Notes: a model not told the origin generated them from the letters alone. Shown: positions 1 to 15,568, counted from the stretch's first letter. The stretch is DNA of 64,000 nucleotides from Metarhizium brunneum (GCF_013426205.1 NC_089422.1:8211001-8275000), one strand, 5' to 3'. Made by a program: numbers and translations.

Positions 1-1400
1 GTTCTCTACAATTTGGATATTGCGGAAATGTCAGGATCCCTGGAGAAAGAAAGGTCAAGGCTCGCGGTTGGCGTCGATAAAAATAAGAAAAGGCCTTGAA
101 TGATTGCAGAGTCGATACGGGTGTGTGGTGGTGATTGCTATTGAGCAGCAGGGAGCACGATGGTCCCGAATACCCCAGCCGTGTAAATAATGCTAGCATA
201 ATGAATTCGTTTTTCGGTGAGTGTTTAGCGTGCACTGCTCGACTCCTTGTCTCTCTCTCTCTTTTTTTCCTTTCCTTTCTTTTTTCTTTTTCAACAAAAA
301 CTTTTCGTTTAATAGTGTTTCTAGGATGATGGAAATACTAAAGACCAGGTGTTCGTCCACTTCAGCTATACTCGGTATGCCTTCAGCCATCAATTGATCG
401 CGTCTAGCACAGGCCAGACAGCGGAAAAATCAAATAGGGTTGACGAACCTAGCGCCCGAAGTTGGCCAATTGCCGTATGCCATGGACCACCTCATGCTCA
501 AAGTCGATGCAGCTATCGAGACACATTGCCGTGTCCCCATATGCTGGTGGCCAAGGCGGCTCGACCGTGAACAGTTGTGGGGCCGCATCGTAATAGCTCA
601 CCAGCTCCATCGTGGTCGGGAGATGGCTCAAGGCCTCTCCACACCAGACATGTAGACACCTCCTCGGTAGCGCGAGGACCAACGTTGAGGAGAGTCGGGA
701 TGCAGAATGACGTCTGCATGATTTGTATACGTGCTGCGAGAAGATGGTCATGGCATGGCAAAGGAGCAGCACGATGAGGAGACATATCCCTCGATGCATG
801 CTGGGCCAGTCTACATTGCTAGATACCGTGGCCTATGGCCTACTTGGGCAAGTTGCTGCTCCGGAGCGGCCGGGCTACCGTTAATAGTGTATGTACGTAC
901 GAACGATGGCGTTGCCAGGTCCAGCGTGCCAATCTGGACCGCCGTACATCTGAAAAGCTTGACGGAATGCATGGATTGACGATGGACAAGGCCACAATGA
1001 CGGAATGGAAAGTATATGTGGCCGTGGTGTCTGGTGTGTTAAGCTCTGTTGTTGCCAGGCCCTTTTCCTTTCCCCTCTCCTGCTCGCGTTGCCCTTTATT
1101 AGCCATTTCAAGTCCCTAGCTGTGTACGTTGGCATTTCTTGTTCTCGTCAAGCTCACCTTGTTGGTCTTTCCCCGCTTTCACCCTCCTCACCCTCGAGTG
1201 CTGCTCTTCACCCCACCATAGCTCTCAAGTGCTCCTCCGAAGCTGCAACAGCCCACTACTTACCCGGGGTTCGAGGTAGGCCGAAGCTCTCTCTTCCCTG
1301 TGCGTGACAATTTGCTCTCCGAGCAATTGAAGTTTGGGAAAGCTGCTATCGTGAAAGACTGGCTGATATTTGAAATTTAAAGTTCCTAGACGTCCATACC
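1..1400. other. Left-edge intergenic region and leader of glycogen phosphorylase
   Basis: No gene could be supported. Short open frames occur on both strands, but none matches a family I know. The last 350 bases (about 1050-1400) are pyrimidine-rich and look like the promoter and 5' leader of the downstream gene. One CCCCT (a stress-response-element core on the reverse strand) lies at 1072-1076; this is a 5-base match and could be chance. A CT-rich run lies at about 249-270. A 116-codon minus-strand ATG frame at 449-799 with a hydrophobic start is noted among the rejected items. Confidence 0.5.
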
Positions 1401-4400
1401 ATGGCCACTGAACAACAACGACTGCCGACGAGGGAACGTCGCCCCTCCACCTCAGCTCCCATTGTGGATATCACTGGTGGTGTTGGGCCTGCTGGCATCT
1501 CTCGTCCGAAGCACAAGAGGACCTTTACGGGCTTCGGGCCCGGGGAAATCAAGAGCGTTGAGGGTGAGTGCTGCTGTAATAACTGCCGAGTACATGGTGG
1601 AAGACGGATTGTCGACTTTGTCCTGCCGTTGTTGTCTCACATGATGCTTGTACTACTCGGGAGCACCCATGTCTGCCGGAGACCGCAGCTAATCGACTTG
1701 CAGCCTCCATCCCCGAGCCTCAGCGGGAAGCCTGGAAGCGAAACCAAATAACCAGCTTCACTGACAAAGACGGGTTCGAAAAGGAAGTCGTGCGCCATGT
1801 GGAAACCACACTCGCCCGAAGCATGTTCAACTGCGACGAAATCGCCGCTTATTCTGCTACGAGCCTTGCCTTTCGCGACCGTCTCATCACTCACTGGAAC
1901 AGGACGCAGCAGCGTCAGACGTACCGCGATACCAAAAGAGTGTATTACCTGAGCCTGGAGTTTTTGATGGGCAGGGCCCTGGATAATGCGATGCTGAATG
2001 TTGGCCTGAAGAACGTCGCCCAAGGTATGCAGTTTCTTCGCGCTTTCGCATTTGATTGCTATGATTGTGTGTAAGTGACTGACTTTGTGTCTGTGCTGGC
2101 AAGACGGCCTTGCGGAGCTCGGTTTCAGAATCGAAGATGTTGTCAAGCAAGAGCACGATGCTGCCCTTGGAAACGGTGGCCTGGGCCGCCTGGCAGCCTG
2201 CTTCCTGGACAGCCTGGCTACGTTGAACTTTCCCGCATGGGGCTACGGCCTACGATACCGCTACGGCATTTTCAAGCAGGAGATTATTGACGGATATCAG
2301 GTCGAAGTTCCTGATTACTGGTTGGATTTTAACCCCTGGGAGTTTCCCCGTCACGATGTGACCGTAGACGTATGCCTCCTTCCTTCGTATCTTCCGAAAC
2401 AACATCTCGCTAACCGTGTAGTTGCCTGTAGATCCAATTCTTTGGCCAGGTTAATAAGAAAACAGTTGATGGCAAAACTGTATCCGTTTGGGAAGCCGGC
2501 GAGATTGTCCAGGCCGTTGCCTACGATGTCCCCATCCCAGGCTACGACACTCCGACGACCAACAACCTCCGTCTATGGTCGAGCAAAGCCTCTGGCGGAG
2601 AATTCGACTTCCAGAAGTTCAACAGCGGCGACTATGAGAGTTCCGTGGCGGATCAACAGCGCGCAGAAACTATAAGCGCGGTGCTGTATCCCAATGATAA
2701 CCTTGAGCGTGGCAAGGAATTGCGTCTGAAGCAGCAGTACTTCTGGGTAGCAGCGTCGCTGTATGATATTGTGCGCAGGTTCAAGAAATCCAGGAGGTCA
2801 TGGAATGAGTTCCCTGATCAGGTGGCGATCCAGTTGAATGACACACATCCTACGCTGGCGATTGTGGAGTTGCAAAGGATTCTGGTCGATATCGAAGGCT
2901 TGGAGTGGGATAACGCGTGGGAAATTGTCACGAGCACTGTAAAGTCCTCCCTCTTGTATGCGTTCCGTTATGTTTCTGGATGACGAGCTAATGAGGATTA
3001 ATGGCAGTTTGGATACACCAACCATACGGTCCTCCCAGAAGCCCTCGAGAAATGGCCTGTTGGCCTGGTCCAGCACTTGCTCCCTCGGCACCTCCAGATC
3101 ATCTACGACATCAACCTGTTCTTTTTGCAAAGCGTAGAAAAGGCCATCCCTGACGACAGAGACATGCTCCGCCGGGTATCCATCATTGAGGAATCCCAGC
3201 CCAAGATGGTACGCATGGCGTTCCTGGCCATCGTCGGCTCTCACAAGGTCAATGGCGTGGCGGAACTCCACTCGGACCTCATCAAGACCACCATTTTCAA
3301 GGACTTTGTTGAAATCTACGGCCCGGACAAGTTCACCAATGTCACAAACGGCATTACACCACGCCGCTGGCTGCACCAAGCCAACCCCCGCCTGTCCGAA
3401 CTGATTGCCTCCAAATGCGGCGGCAATGACTTCCTCAAGGACCTAACGCTTCTTAACCAGCTGGAGAAGCACGTTCAAGACAAGCAGTTTCGCAAGGAGT
3501 GGGCAGAGATCAAGTACGCCAACAAGGTGCGTCTGGCGAAGCACATCAAGGACACTACTGGCGTTGTTGTCAATCCTGCCTCCTTGTTTGACGTGCAGGT
3601 CAAGCGTATCCACGAGTATAAGCGTCAGCAGCTGAACATCTTTGGCGTTATTCATCGGTATCTGAGCCTCAAGGCCATGACGCCCGACCAACGTAAGAAG
3701 CAGTTGCCGCGCGTGAGTATCTTTGGCGGTAAAGCTGCGCCGGGGTATTGGATGGCCAAGCAGATTATCCACCTGATCAACTCGGTAGGCGCGGTGGTGA
3801 ATAAGGACGAGGATATTGGTGACTTGCTCAAGGTTATTTTCTTGGAGGATTATAACGTGAGCAAGGCGGAAATAATTTGTCCTGCTTCGGATATTAGCGA
3901 ACATATTTCGACCGCTGGAACAGAGTATGTTTCCCCTCGTCATTGGTCTGTTTCGTTTCAGAGAATCCAGAGCAGGCAGAAGACTTCTTCTCATTGAACG
4001 AAATGGTACTGACGTTTTCACAGGGCCTCTGGAACCAGCAACATGAAGTTTGTCCTCAACGGCGGCCTCATCATTGGCACCTGCGACGGCGCCAACGTAA
4101 GTCTCCAACACTGCAAGGTTCAGTATGTAACCGTGTGCTTCAGACCTCTAATGGTAGCAGATTGAGATTACGCGTGAAATCGGTGAAAGCAACATCTTCC
4201 TTTTTGGCAACCTCTCCGAGGACGTCGAGGACCTCCGCCACGCTCACACTTATGGCTCCCACACAATCGATTCCGACCTTGACAAGGTCTTCAACGAGAT
4301 TGAAAAGGGCACGTTTGGCACCCCGCATGACTTCAGCGCCATGATCGCCGCAGTCCGCCAGCATGGTGACTACTATCTCGTGTCGGACGATTTCCACAGC

Positions 4401-4571
4401 TACATTGAGACGCATCAGCTCGTAGATGAGGCGTATCGCAACCAGGATGAATGGATCGCCAAATGCATCACGTCAGTTTCTCGCATGGGCTTTTTCACCA
4501 GTGATCGGTGCATTAATGAGTATGCTGAGGAGATTTGGAACGTTGAGCCGCTTGCTGTTGACAGGCACTAG
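1401..4571 (+). CDS. gph1: Glycogen phosphorylase
   Basis: Releases glucose-1-phosphate from glycogen in the cytosol using pyridoxal phosphate. Seven exons give a closed frame of 885 residues: 1401-1563, 1704-2024, 2104-2369, 2432-2938, 3008-3924, 4024-4096 and 4161-4571. All introns are GT-AG and 62-140 nt. Family landmarks read through the joins: the [11 protein letters not shown] block, the [19 protein letters not shown] block, the QLNDTHPT block, [13 protein letters not shown], and the PLP site [10 protein letters not shown] with the lysine at about residue 733. The small sixth exon (73 nt) carries that PLP site. The ATG at 1401 is the first in frame after the pyrimidine-rich leader. Length fits the fungal enzyme (about 880-900). 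The N-terminal 50 residues are Arg/Ser/Thr-rich, where the yeast enzyme is controlled by phosphorylation; whether this is so here is inference. Confidence 0.97.
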
Positions 4572-7500
4572 TTTTTGTCTTGGGACTAGCACCATCTGGG
4601 TCCCGTAAACAGATCACTACATTGGGATCCTCAGGGGGGGACACATGATTTTTGCATTTGGAATTCTTTGTTCTTTTGTCCTTTTTTTAGTATTATTTTA
4701 TTTTCATTAGGGTATATTTATGGATAGCTTTACATATACACTAAATAGTAACGTATGCGACGCGATCACAATAGTATTCGTACAAGATGCGCGAGTATAT
4801 CGGAGCTGTCTGGTAGCTTTCAGCTACTTTCACCATGAGTTTTCGCTGCAGGAAACGACGTCATCGCAACGGATAGTAGCACCGGGTTCAGGTTCTGGGC
4901 CGAAGCACACTTGGAAGGGTAGGCCCGCGTCCCCAGCTTGGGTTGTGGCTTGAGTACCAGGGACCTGAATTCATGGCCAATTTCTCCTTCCTTCTCGGGG
5001 AATCGTGTTCCAAGGGTGGCATCGGATTGTTTGCCATGGGTTGCCGGAGCATTTCGTCCACGAATGCTGACGCCTCTCGGCCCGCCGCGCCGATTCTGCA
5101 CTGAGGCAGCGATGGACGGGCAGACCAGATCGGAGGACGCAATGGGGCATTAGCAGATAAGAAGTATCTCAGCATGGCGGCCAGGCAGACAAAAGACATG
5201 TTCCTGGCTAAGATAGCGTTAGTCCCTCCCGATCTCTGCGTCCCTTGAAGGGGTACGGAGTGCAGGCCACATTGATTTTTTAGCGCAGCTCTGAAAAGAC
5301 AGGGCATTGGCGCCGAGGTGCTTTTGGGGTCCGAACTAGAGTACGGAGTAGGCGTTCTCCAATGTTGGAGACGGGTCCCTGCTTTGCAGCCGGAGGACAA
5401 CTTGGTTGAACGAATCGCGGTGTGCGGGCTTGGACACAAAATGCATTTTTCGCACATGCAGATTTCGCTTGTCGTTGGGCACCCTGCCATGATGATGAAA
5501 TTGAGGGGCGTGTGGCGCAGAAAGAGGAGGACAACGTAAAGGATCCTTGAATTTATGATCATCTGTCGACTCGCCGTAACAACGCCTATGACGTAGGTGC
5601 GTGTTGTGCCCGTTTGTTGTCAAGGTCCCGATGCACATCCTTTTCCCCTGCCGTGGCGGGGGAGGGGTAACAAGGCATTACTAGTATTCTTGAACATTCG
5701 ACGCATTTTGCACGACAAATCGACGTGTCAGATGGGTATTCTCAGCCACTTGGGCCCTTGTTGATGCAGAATTGCATGGAGACTATCGAGTGTCCACTGC
5801 TGCCGTCGAAGTTGGCTAGCTGGTCCCCGAAGCTAAGTCGTGGCAAGATTTCCGGATTAGTATGCATGTCGATGAAAAGTCGTGCAGATTTGAACATCGT
5901 CGGGAGTCTGGTGTCGTCACAAACCATCTCGGATGTGCCAGCCTGCCGAGTGCCAGGCGTTTGTGCAACGGGATTTTACACTTGTAAATTCGGTTGTCGC
6001 TGTGGCTTGTTGTATTTGTCGGGTAGAGGATTTCTATGAATGCGCACTGCTCCGAGAGTGTGGTTGGGAATCGATATCCCGATACCTGGGCGGAAGGGTC
6101 AAGCGTTGTTGGCATGAAGCCTCGGAAGTTATCTGAGCGACAAAGAAGCCGAATGTCCAAATAAATTGGCAGATAGATGCAGCCATGATTTAAGAGGAAA
6201 GAGCGAGTGTCAGCACTTGTCGCTGGCTCCTAGGGAACCCCCACGTCGTTATTCACCACTGATACTCTTGCTTTCTGGATGCTCTCCTCGCTGTCCTTCT
6301 TGCTTCTTGATCAATTCTTTGCTCCCAGCACCGCCTTTCGCGACATTTCTCGGCGGATGTTGAGGCAAGCCTTCAAAGTTCAGTCTAGCTCTGCCCTCTG
6401 AAGTGGCTCTCTTCCCAGCGCTTGGGGCTTGCGATGCAGCGTCGCTGGCACATGCGCCAACACCAGGGTGCTGCAGTGCCTGGGATCTCGATCGATGATC
6501 CACTCGAAAAGGGCCAGCCTCAGCACAGCCATTCGCTCTGGTCGAGCTAACGGACACGCCCACCCCCGATGCAATACCTAATGATCCCTATTTGCCAATG
6601 ACCTGTCTCGAGCGGACACGCCTCCGAGGACCATCAACTAACACGGTTACCATGCCATACGCCCTGGTTGAAGTCAAAGCCCAACTCACAGACAACGGGT
6701 CGGCTGCTTCATTCCTATCCGCATCCTAGCCGGCCGGCCCCTGCCTGGTCTTGGTTTCGGTTCTGTTGTTTTGTGCTGTACCGTCCTGTTCTTGCTTGAT
6801 CCCATGAGCAAAGCCCAACCGAGACGGATCCGAATATTACGACATTACCTCTCACCGTCCTCGCACCACCACTTGCTTATTTACTCCCTTGTTTCCTCTC
6901 TCCCTCAATACCACTGTCGATAATCATTGATCATATAAGGTTCGAGGATCCGCGGCTTAGTCTTCAGCTCTCTCTGCATTGCGAAGCATTGAAGGGTGAT
7001 AACAATAACCGTTCAGCCACCCTCGGTTAAGTTCTTGACAGAGCTGGGGAGGTTCTAGAACAACAAAAACAGGGCGGGATCTTTAACGCTGCTGGCCAAA
7101 GCTTGGCTACTCCCAACTACAAACAGTACGTTCCTCTCTGACGGCGCTGAACAAGATCGTCTGTCGATGCCGGCCTGGTTAACACGGTCGCAGTTTGATT
7201 GTTATTGTGTAACACCTCTCACAGTTTCTATCTATACTCTCAGAGGTGCGTAACGTGTGATACCATGAGACTCTCTGCCCCCTCCCACCGACAGAAACAA
7301 CCCGAACGAACACACCGGGCGCCCCGGCACCCAGGAGCTTTGGACTGGTCTGTCAACGCTTCCGTTTCGTCCCACCCTCTTGCACCCGCTCTTGTCTAGC
7401 AAGCATAAATGAGGCCGAGAGGATTCACCCATTAGGGAGCTCAAGTCATGTATCCCCCAGCACTTTGTGGGCACGGTTGGCTCGCAACACTTGGCAAAAG

Positions 7501-8375
7501 AAGACAAATAGAATGCCTAGGAGGTTCTAGCGGAGCACTATTACGCAGAGCCTGCTGGGTGCGAATTCTTGGAGCGCTCATTCCCATGCTGCTGAGAGTC
7601 GCAATGCAGCCGTGAGCCGTTTGAGTGGACGGTGAGCAAACAGCCAAACAAGCTGTTGTATTGGCACATGAAGGACACCTATGGAAACTCTATTTGGCCG
7701 CTCCACAGAGGCACAGGGAAATCTGTCCCTTATGGCAGGCTTAGGACATGCTCACCGACATCGACATTGTGCCGACGACACAAGTACAAATGCATTTGAT
7801 ACTGGGTCCCTGTGGATTGGCATTGATCGTTGGCGCGAAGCTGGTGGCGCCCCAAATGCCACTGGAGCCCGAGAGCCTTTCCCCCACCTGCAGCTCAGAC
7901 GCACGAGTTTCCTTCCTCCGTTTCCAGCCAGACCGCAAAGCTTCCCTCTTTTTGACTCAACTTTGTCCCCGATTTGATCTTTCTCACTCGCATCACCCCG
8001 AGGCTGCAATTGCCACCAGTGACCCGCAGTCACATCGCCATTACTGACAGTTTTTCAGTCTTTTTGCTCGGCTCGTCCAGCGACCGATACCAGAGCCTCG
8101 CCAAACCCGCCGTCTGGCTTGCCCCGCTCGTCCATCTGCGTTGCGACAAGATTTCCTCCAGTCACGAGCAAATTGCTGGCTGCCGCAGGTAAACCTGGGC
8201 ACACAGCATTTCGTACAAACTGCGCGCACAGCCGAAATTGATCGGCCGATTATCCAGGCGCAGGGGATAGCCACAAACTACCACTTGCGTTCCTGGCATC
8301 GGAGCCTCGTTGTTTTCATTCCCATAACCACCCCGCCATCTCGAGGTCCAGGACACCGTAGTTCCAACCGCAGCA
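4572..8375. other. Long intergenic region with the hog1 leader
   Basis: A 3.8 kb gap between glycogen phosphorylase and the MAP kinase. The first 180 bases are T-rich and likely hold the 3' end of the phosphorylase transcript. Two TACGGAGT-type motifs sit at 5254-5261 and 5342-5350. From about 6600 onward there are many CT-rich blocks, the clearest at about 7870-8000, as expected for promoters and leaders of filamentous fungi. The longest open frame (4888-5562, minus, 224 codons from an ATG) shows no recognisable domain and no coding-like third-position bias, so I do not call it. Confidence 0.5.
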
Positions 8376-9949
<1,574 letters not shown>

Positions 9950-10753
9950 ATGAGTCAATCAAGCGATTTGTATACGCCAGCATGGATAAGCGAATGGTTG
10001 GATACCTTGTCGGGTCAGACAACGTCATACGACAGTCATTTAGTGAAAAGACGGTGCTTGGAGCGCAATCACATCTATCAGTACAGAATACACGCTGGCA
10101 ATGTATGAAGGAGTGGGAGATGAACAGGGCTGGATGTGTGCATGTGAGACTTCGGAGAGGTGTCAATAATATCAAGTCATGGCGTTTGGGAGACTGGTGG
10201 GTCGGGGTTACTCTACTTACTACTCATATTTCAACATCCTCTTCTTTGTACAAGGTCTCCGGAATTGTGGAAGCCTAATAGCACGGAGCTTTGCCGGAAT
10301 AAAATGGTCATCATTAGGGCTTTTACCCCCGCCGTCGTGATGCAGCATGCCTACCGTACGAAGGAAGTTTTGGAGCAAACCAGGTATCACCCAGATTGCG
10401 CAGTTCTCTGTTTTGCTTACTGTCATGTTTTTGGAAGTGGTAGGTAGCTTATACTTGGCAGTGGCTAAATATACATTCCTACAAGCTGCGCATACAGAAT
10501 TTACATGGGCACATTTTTTGAAGCTGGACAATCAATTGGTATCAATTTGTATCAACATTCATCCAAAGTTGCAACTATCAACAAAGGTCCTCATTGATTT
10601 TGAAGCTCATAGAGACAGCTTTTCAATGCGCTCCGGCCCATTATGCAGTACCACTGCTCAGTTTTTATCAACGCCAGCCGGGGAGTCTTTCTTTCGTCGT
10701 AAATGCCAGTCTATATATGTGTAAGTGATGCCGTAATTCCACATGTATCGAGT
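9950..10753. other. Intergenic region between convergent genes
   Basis: About 800 bases between the ends of hog1 (plus) and the ABC transporter (minus), so it holds two 3' untranslated regions. I see no gene. Base composition becomes AT-richer toward 10.5-10.8 kb. No clear hairpin terminator is expected in a fungus and none was seen. Confidence 0.5.
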
Positions 10754-13700
10754 TTATTTCTCCTCCAAAAGCCTTTCAAGCTCCTCCATTTCCCCACTAT
10801 GGTAGACCATGTCATAGAATTGGCCTTTAGCGTCGTAGAGTTCCTTGGGCGAGCCGTATCTGAAAATAGAAAAAAAAAGTATGCAGGTTAGCAACGACGT
10901 AACTTGGGGAGGGTGAAGGAATATTAAAAGCTTACTCTAGGACCCTGCCGGCGCTCATGACAACCACCTTGTCGTAGTCAATGATGGTTCGAAGACGGTG
11001 GGCAATAGTAACGAGGGTGCGATCGTCATCAGCTGCCTCGAGGTCGTCACGGAGGATTTGCTGGATACCTCGATCGGTCTCGTAGTCCATGCTGGCGGTT
11101 GCTTCGTCCAGGAGCATTAGTTTGCTCTTGCGGATTAAGGCGCGGCAGAGAGAGAGGACCTGGCGTTGGCCATGAGAGAAGTTCTCCCCGCGGGCATCTA
11201 CCTCGGTCGACAGCGTGATGGCCTGGGCGTGTCCACGGATGGCGGCATTGGCGTCATTATCGTCTTCTTCAGTGACATCGCCGGAGAAGGAGGCGATGCC
11301 TTTGCAGTTGTCGAGAGCTGCTTCGAGCTGCTCTCGTGGAACTCGGCCGGTTGGGTCAAGATTGGACTCTACGGACCCATTGAACAGGACCGCTTCCTGG
11401 GGGATGATGGTGAGACTTTCACGAAGGCGGGTTCGGGGAAGTTTTGTGATGTCCACGCCATCGAATAAGATCTCACCCGATACAATCTCGGTGAATCGAA
11501 GTAGTGATAGTACGAGCTGGCATCCGTCAGCATAGAATGCTCCTGATTAACGGTTTTCGGAGACCTTGACGTACAGTGCTCTTGCCAGATCCAGTCCGCC
11601 CTACGACGGCAACCCGTTCTCCGGCGTTGAACTTGAGGTTGATATTACTGAGAATGTCTGGGCCATCAGGATCATAGCGGATTGTCACGTTTCGAAACTC
11701 AATCTCGCCGGACCGGGGCCAGTTCTTGGGAATAACGTGAGTTTCGTCATCGGCATACTGGCCTTTACCTTCATCTGGATAAGGCCTGTCATTTTTGTCC
11801 TCGGACTCCAGCTTCACGTATTCCTTTACTCGGTGGAACTACACTTCCAGTTAGCGAGGCTTTTGCGCAGCAATTTCAATGCTTATTGAATTTTGTAACA
11901 TACGCTTTGCATCTCAACTTCAAGGTCGTTCATAGCTCGGACCATGTAGAGAACAGTATTGCTGAGATCATTGGCGTTGGTTAGAGAGAAGCCAACCAAA
12001 CCCGCACCAACAATGCCGGCCTTGGAAATGGCAATGATGCCAGCGAAAAGTGAAACAAGTGACGTGACGAAATCTATCCTAACACCAACCCATCGGTTGC
12101 AATTATAGTTTGCCTCAGCCGTTGCAGACCAAATACGGAGCTTGTCAGCAAGGTCAAATCTGAATCCCTGGGCCTTGTCCTTTCTAGCTCGAATAATGGC
12201 AAGCCCGGAAAGGGTGTCAGCAAACTGCGAAAATACAGGAGACTGAGAGGATGATGTGAGGCGCTTAATGACGACGGCGGTTCTCGTGTACATTTCCCCA
12301 ATCAACACACCGATAAAGCAGGTAATAAGCCCAGGAATCATGAAGATGGGCATGATGGAGCTGACAGCACCCAGTCGGAAGAAAAGCATCATGAAAATGT
12401 CCACGATTTGACGCACCATGCCGCTAAGATTGCCATCAATTGATGCCATATCGCCAGAGAATCGGTTGGTGATTCGACCCACTGGGATGGTCTTGAACCA
12501 AGACAGGGGAACACTCATGATGCTTCGAATAAAGTCATTGTGCAGACGTCTTGCGGCACGCCAGCCGCCCCATTCAAACATGATGACAATAAATCCAAAG
12601 GCGATGATCTCGAGAAAAATGAAAGCAGCAAAGATACCCAGGTAATAGGCAACATCTACCGGACCGCCCTTTTCGTATGCTTCAACCCAAATGGACAACC
12701 AGAAATTGGCACCGAAATAGAAAATGTTGGCCAGAAACAGGCCAAGTATGCAGGCAATAGCGAAAGATGGGTGACCGAAATATCCCAGATATCCAATCAC
12801 GGTCCATCTGTTAACTTTACCCGAAGCCTTTGCTTCCTGGTCGACGATGTCCTTGACGGAGACGTCCTGGACAACCTTGTCAGGGTCATTCAAAGCGTCT
12901 GATATAGCTTGCAGATCCGGTTCCGGAGGTGTTTCCACCTCGGTTTCACTGCTGTCATCAGCATCGCCTCCGAGGACCTCAGCAATCTTGATCGGTCGGC
13001 GCACGACACCGATGTTGGGCTCAGCCGCCTTGACTTGTCCCTTTTCGAGCAAGATGGAGAGATCAGCTTGAGCAGCGATCCATGGAACTTGAGTAACGAG
13101 AACCACGGTGCGGCCCTTTAGCAAGTCGCCACAGAAGCAATGTTTCCAGACACCAGCAGAAGTCTTGGCGTCTAGGGCTGCGAAGATGTCGTCAAGTAGC
13201 AACAAGGGAGCCTTGGAGTACAGAGCCCTGGCCAGAGCTACCCGTGCCTTTTGTCCGCCAGACAAGGATGTTCCGTTCTCTCCAACCGATGTCCGATCCC
13301 CATCTGGTAGCTCGCGCAAATCTTCAGGAAGACAACATGCAGTCAGGACCCGGTCATATCGTACTTTCTCCATTGGGCTACCGAAGAGAATATTGTCTTT
13401 GATGGTCTCATTTTGCAGCCACGACGTTTGCGAGGCGTAAGCAATGTCGGCCGGAACAGAGATGGAACCGCTTTCTAGATAGGTCTCTCCCAAAATAGCA
13501 AGCATGAGCGTGGATTTTCCGCTCCCACTCTGGCCAGTAACGACATTCAGGCCGCCTTGGACAAAATCTAGTGAAATATCTTCGAGTCTGAAAATGGCCT
13601 TCTTGTTCCGCCTAAAATATCCCTTTTCAATGCGGAGCGGCCCCTCAGGGTATTGGACCAGTGGCACAGTGCTGGCAAAGTACTTGTCGAGTCGGCCAAA

Positions 13701-15568
13701 AGCAACAATAGCACCAGCAAAACTTCGAGCAAAATAGCTGGCCATCATGATGTTTCGACGGATGTTCTTCACAAGATACACCGTTGTGAAAGCCGTAGAA
13801 GCTGTCAACCGCTGCTTGTCGATTATGACGTGCAGGCCAAACATGACGAGTAATGAAAGATAAGGAAAGATTTGTGTGATCTGGTTGATGAAAACTTGCA
13901 GAACAGACACTCCCCACAACGCCTTTTGTTCCAATGCACGAGATTCGACAATCTTTTCCGTGATTGGCTTCTCCCAGGCAAAGTATTTGATGGCTTTGAT
14001 GGAAGCCAAATACTCGGTTACAAGAGAAATTCGCGAGTCCTGAGCCTTCCGAACCTTCTTTTGTGTGCGGTACATCCATTTGCCGAGAAGAAAGGAGATG
14101 GGAGTTGCGAGCACGAGGATAACGACTCCGACGATGGACACCCAGCCAAGCATCCGGTATAAACCGACAAACGAAACGATGGTTCCAGCAGGAACACCCA
14201 CCAGGATAATTATAACATCTCGTGCTTTGAAAATAGCCTCGACATCTGCAGCCATGAGGTTGGCCAACCGACCAGCCGAGGTGGCCTTTGTGCTGTTCTC
14301 TTTTCCCTTCTTTTCCTTGTCGTCATCAAATTTGCCGGCAAAAGGATCATCTTCAAGTTCCATAGACTCCAAGGCTCTTTGGTACAGCTCTTGGGTCATG
14401 GCAGACTTGATACGAACAATGAGTCTGGTGGAAGTGAAGACATATCCCTGGAACAGGATAGATCGACTCATGGGACCGAAGAAGGTGAGCAGTAACCATA
14501 TCCACGGCCTATACACGGCAGAGCCGGGGTCGTCAAGGTACGCAAGCAGCTGGAACATGCCAAAAGGGGAGACGTTTTCGACAATATATGCAAGGCCAAT
14601 CAAGATGGACATGAGGGCCAGTTCTGTTCGCTGGAAGCGTAGCGTGGTCCACAAGGTAGACTTGGAGGCAGCTCTGGCCAGCTGAACTTGGCGAAGAAGA
14701 TAGAGAGGCTCATCATACCAGGCCAACTTTGGAATACCAGACATGTCGAGCTTGCCCCAGGTGCCCTTCCAGATGGTCGGAGTCAGCCACTGGTAGGTGC
14801 AGTAGTAGTTGACCCAGCTGGTTTCTTCCTCAAGGGCAGGTTCGTCGGGCACATGGAAACCCGGGATCTCGTAGGCGAGCTGAGGTTGAATCCATTGACG
14901 AGGCGTACACATGGCAACAGCCAGGCCGAATGAAAGGGCGCCTGCAGCGCCGACGACGCTGGCATCCTCGGTGCACTCGACGTCGATTTCGATGCAGGGA
15001 AGAAGCTGAGCGGTGATCAAGATGGCCAATTCGGCAACAATGATGAGATTGATGTGGTAGAGAGCTTCCTGACGCCACGGGGCCTCTGTGACTAGACGAG
15101 TCAATCCAAGGGCGAAGATGTATGCGACAAGAACGACGTTGAGCACGTGAGCGTGTCCTTGGAAAAACGCGGCGGCGAGGAAGGCGAGGGCCGCGGCTCG
15201 AGCCATCTGCGACAACACCTCATAGCCCCATCGAAGACCAGACGCCCTGGACTTTACGGCATGGTGTGAAAGGCTGCGTTTTGAGCGTCGTCTGATCAAA
15301 TGCAGCACGATTAACAGACAAGATGTGGCGAGAACAGTGGCTTGCGGGATGCCAGAGCGAGCGGCACTCGAGGCCTCCACGACCCAAGGTACCTGGGAAG
15401 CGGCAGACGAGATGCTACGAATTGTCAGCGACGAACGACTGAATCGGCCAAGTTGCAAAGTGAATTGGCGTTGCGCAGACACAAAGTGCTCGAGTGTATT
15501 GAAATTGGACCGTACCGACTCGGAAACGTTTGGGGGCCGTTATCACCGAGCACAACGCGGTTGCGCAT
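10754..15568 (-). CDS. ABCC (MRP-type) multidrug/vacuolar ABC transporter
   Basis: Full-size ATP-binding cassette exporter of subfamily C. Main exons on the minus strand are 15414 or 15438 to 11904, 11838-11575, 11516-10936 and 10859-10754, which join in frame; about 1490-1510 residues. Layout: four to five N-terminal hydrophobic segments (a TMD0-like region), TMD1, NBD1 with Walker A GQSGSGKST and signature LSGGQKARVALARAL, TMD2, then NBD2 with Walker A GRTGSGKST and signature FSHGQRQVLSLCRAL followed by LLDEATASMD. The Walker A of NBD2 is cut by the intron at 11517-11574. The IWKGTWGKL / WYDEPLYLL stretch before TMD1 recalls the Ybt1/Vmr1 branch; this is a tentative placement. The long exon has no in-frame ATG near its start. 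A short 5' exon from ATG 15568 (or 15613), spliced at a GTACGG donor at 15515, restores the frame; that exon is inferred. Substrate unknown. Confidence 0.9.

Noticed and set aside
449..799. Minus-strand ATG frame of 116 codons with a hydrophobic, signal-like start
   Set aside because: Composition after the first 20 residues is nondescript, third positions are not C-biased, and no family is recognised. It could be a small secreted protein, but support is too thin to annotate.
4888..5562. Minus-strand ATG frame of 224 codons in the gap before hog1
   Set aside because: No domain, no consistent membrane or signal pattern and no coding bias; overlaps other equally long frames. Probably chance.
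6935..6955. GGTTCGAGGATCC sequence resembling a tRNA T-arm
   Set aside because: No matching acceptor stem, D-arm or anticodon arm could be drawn around it.
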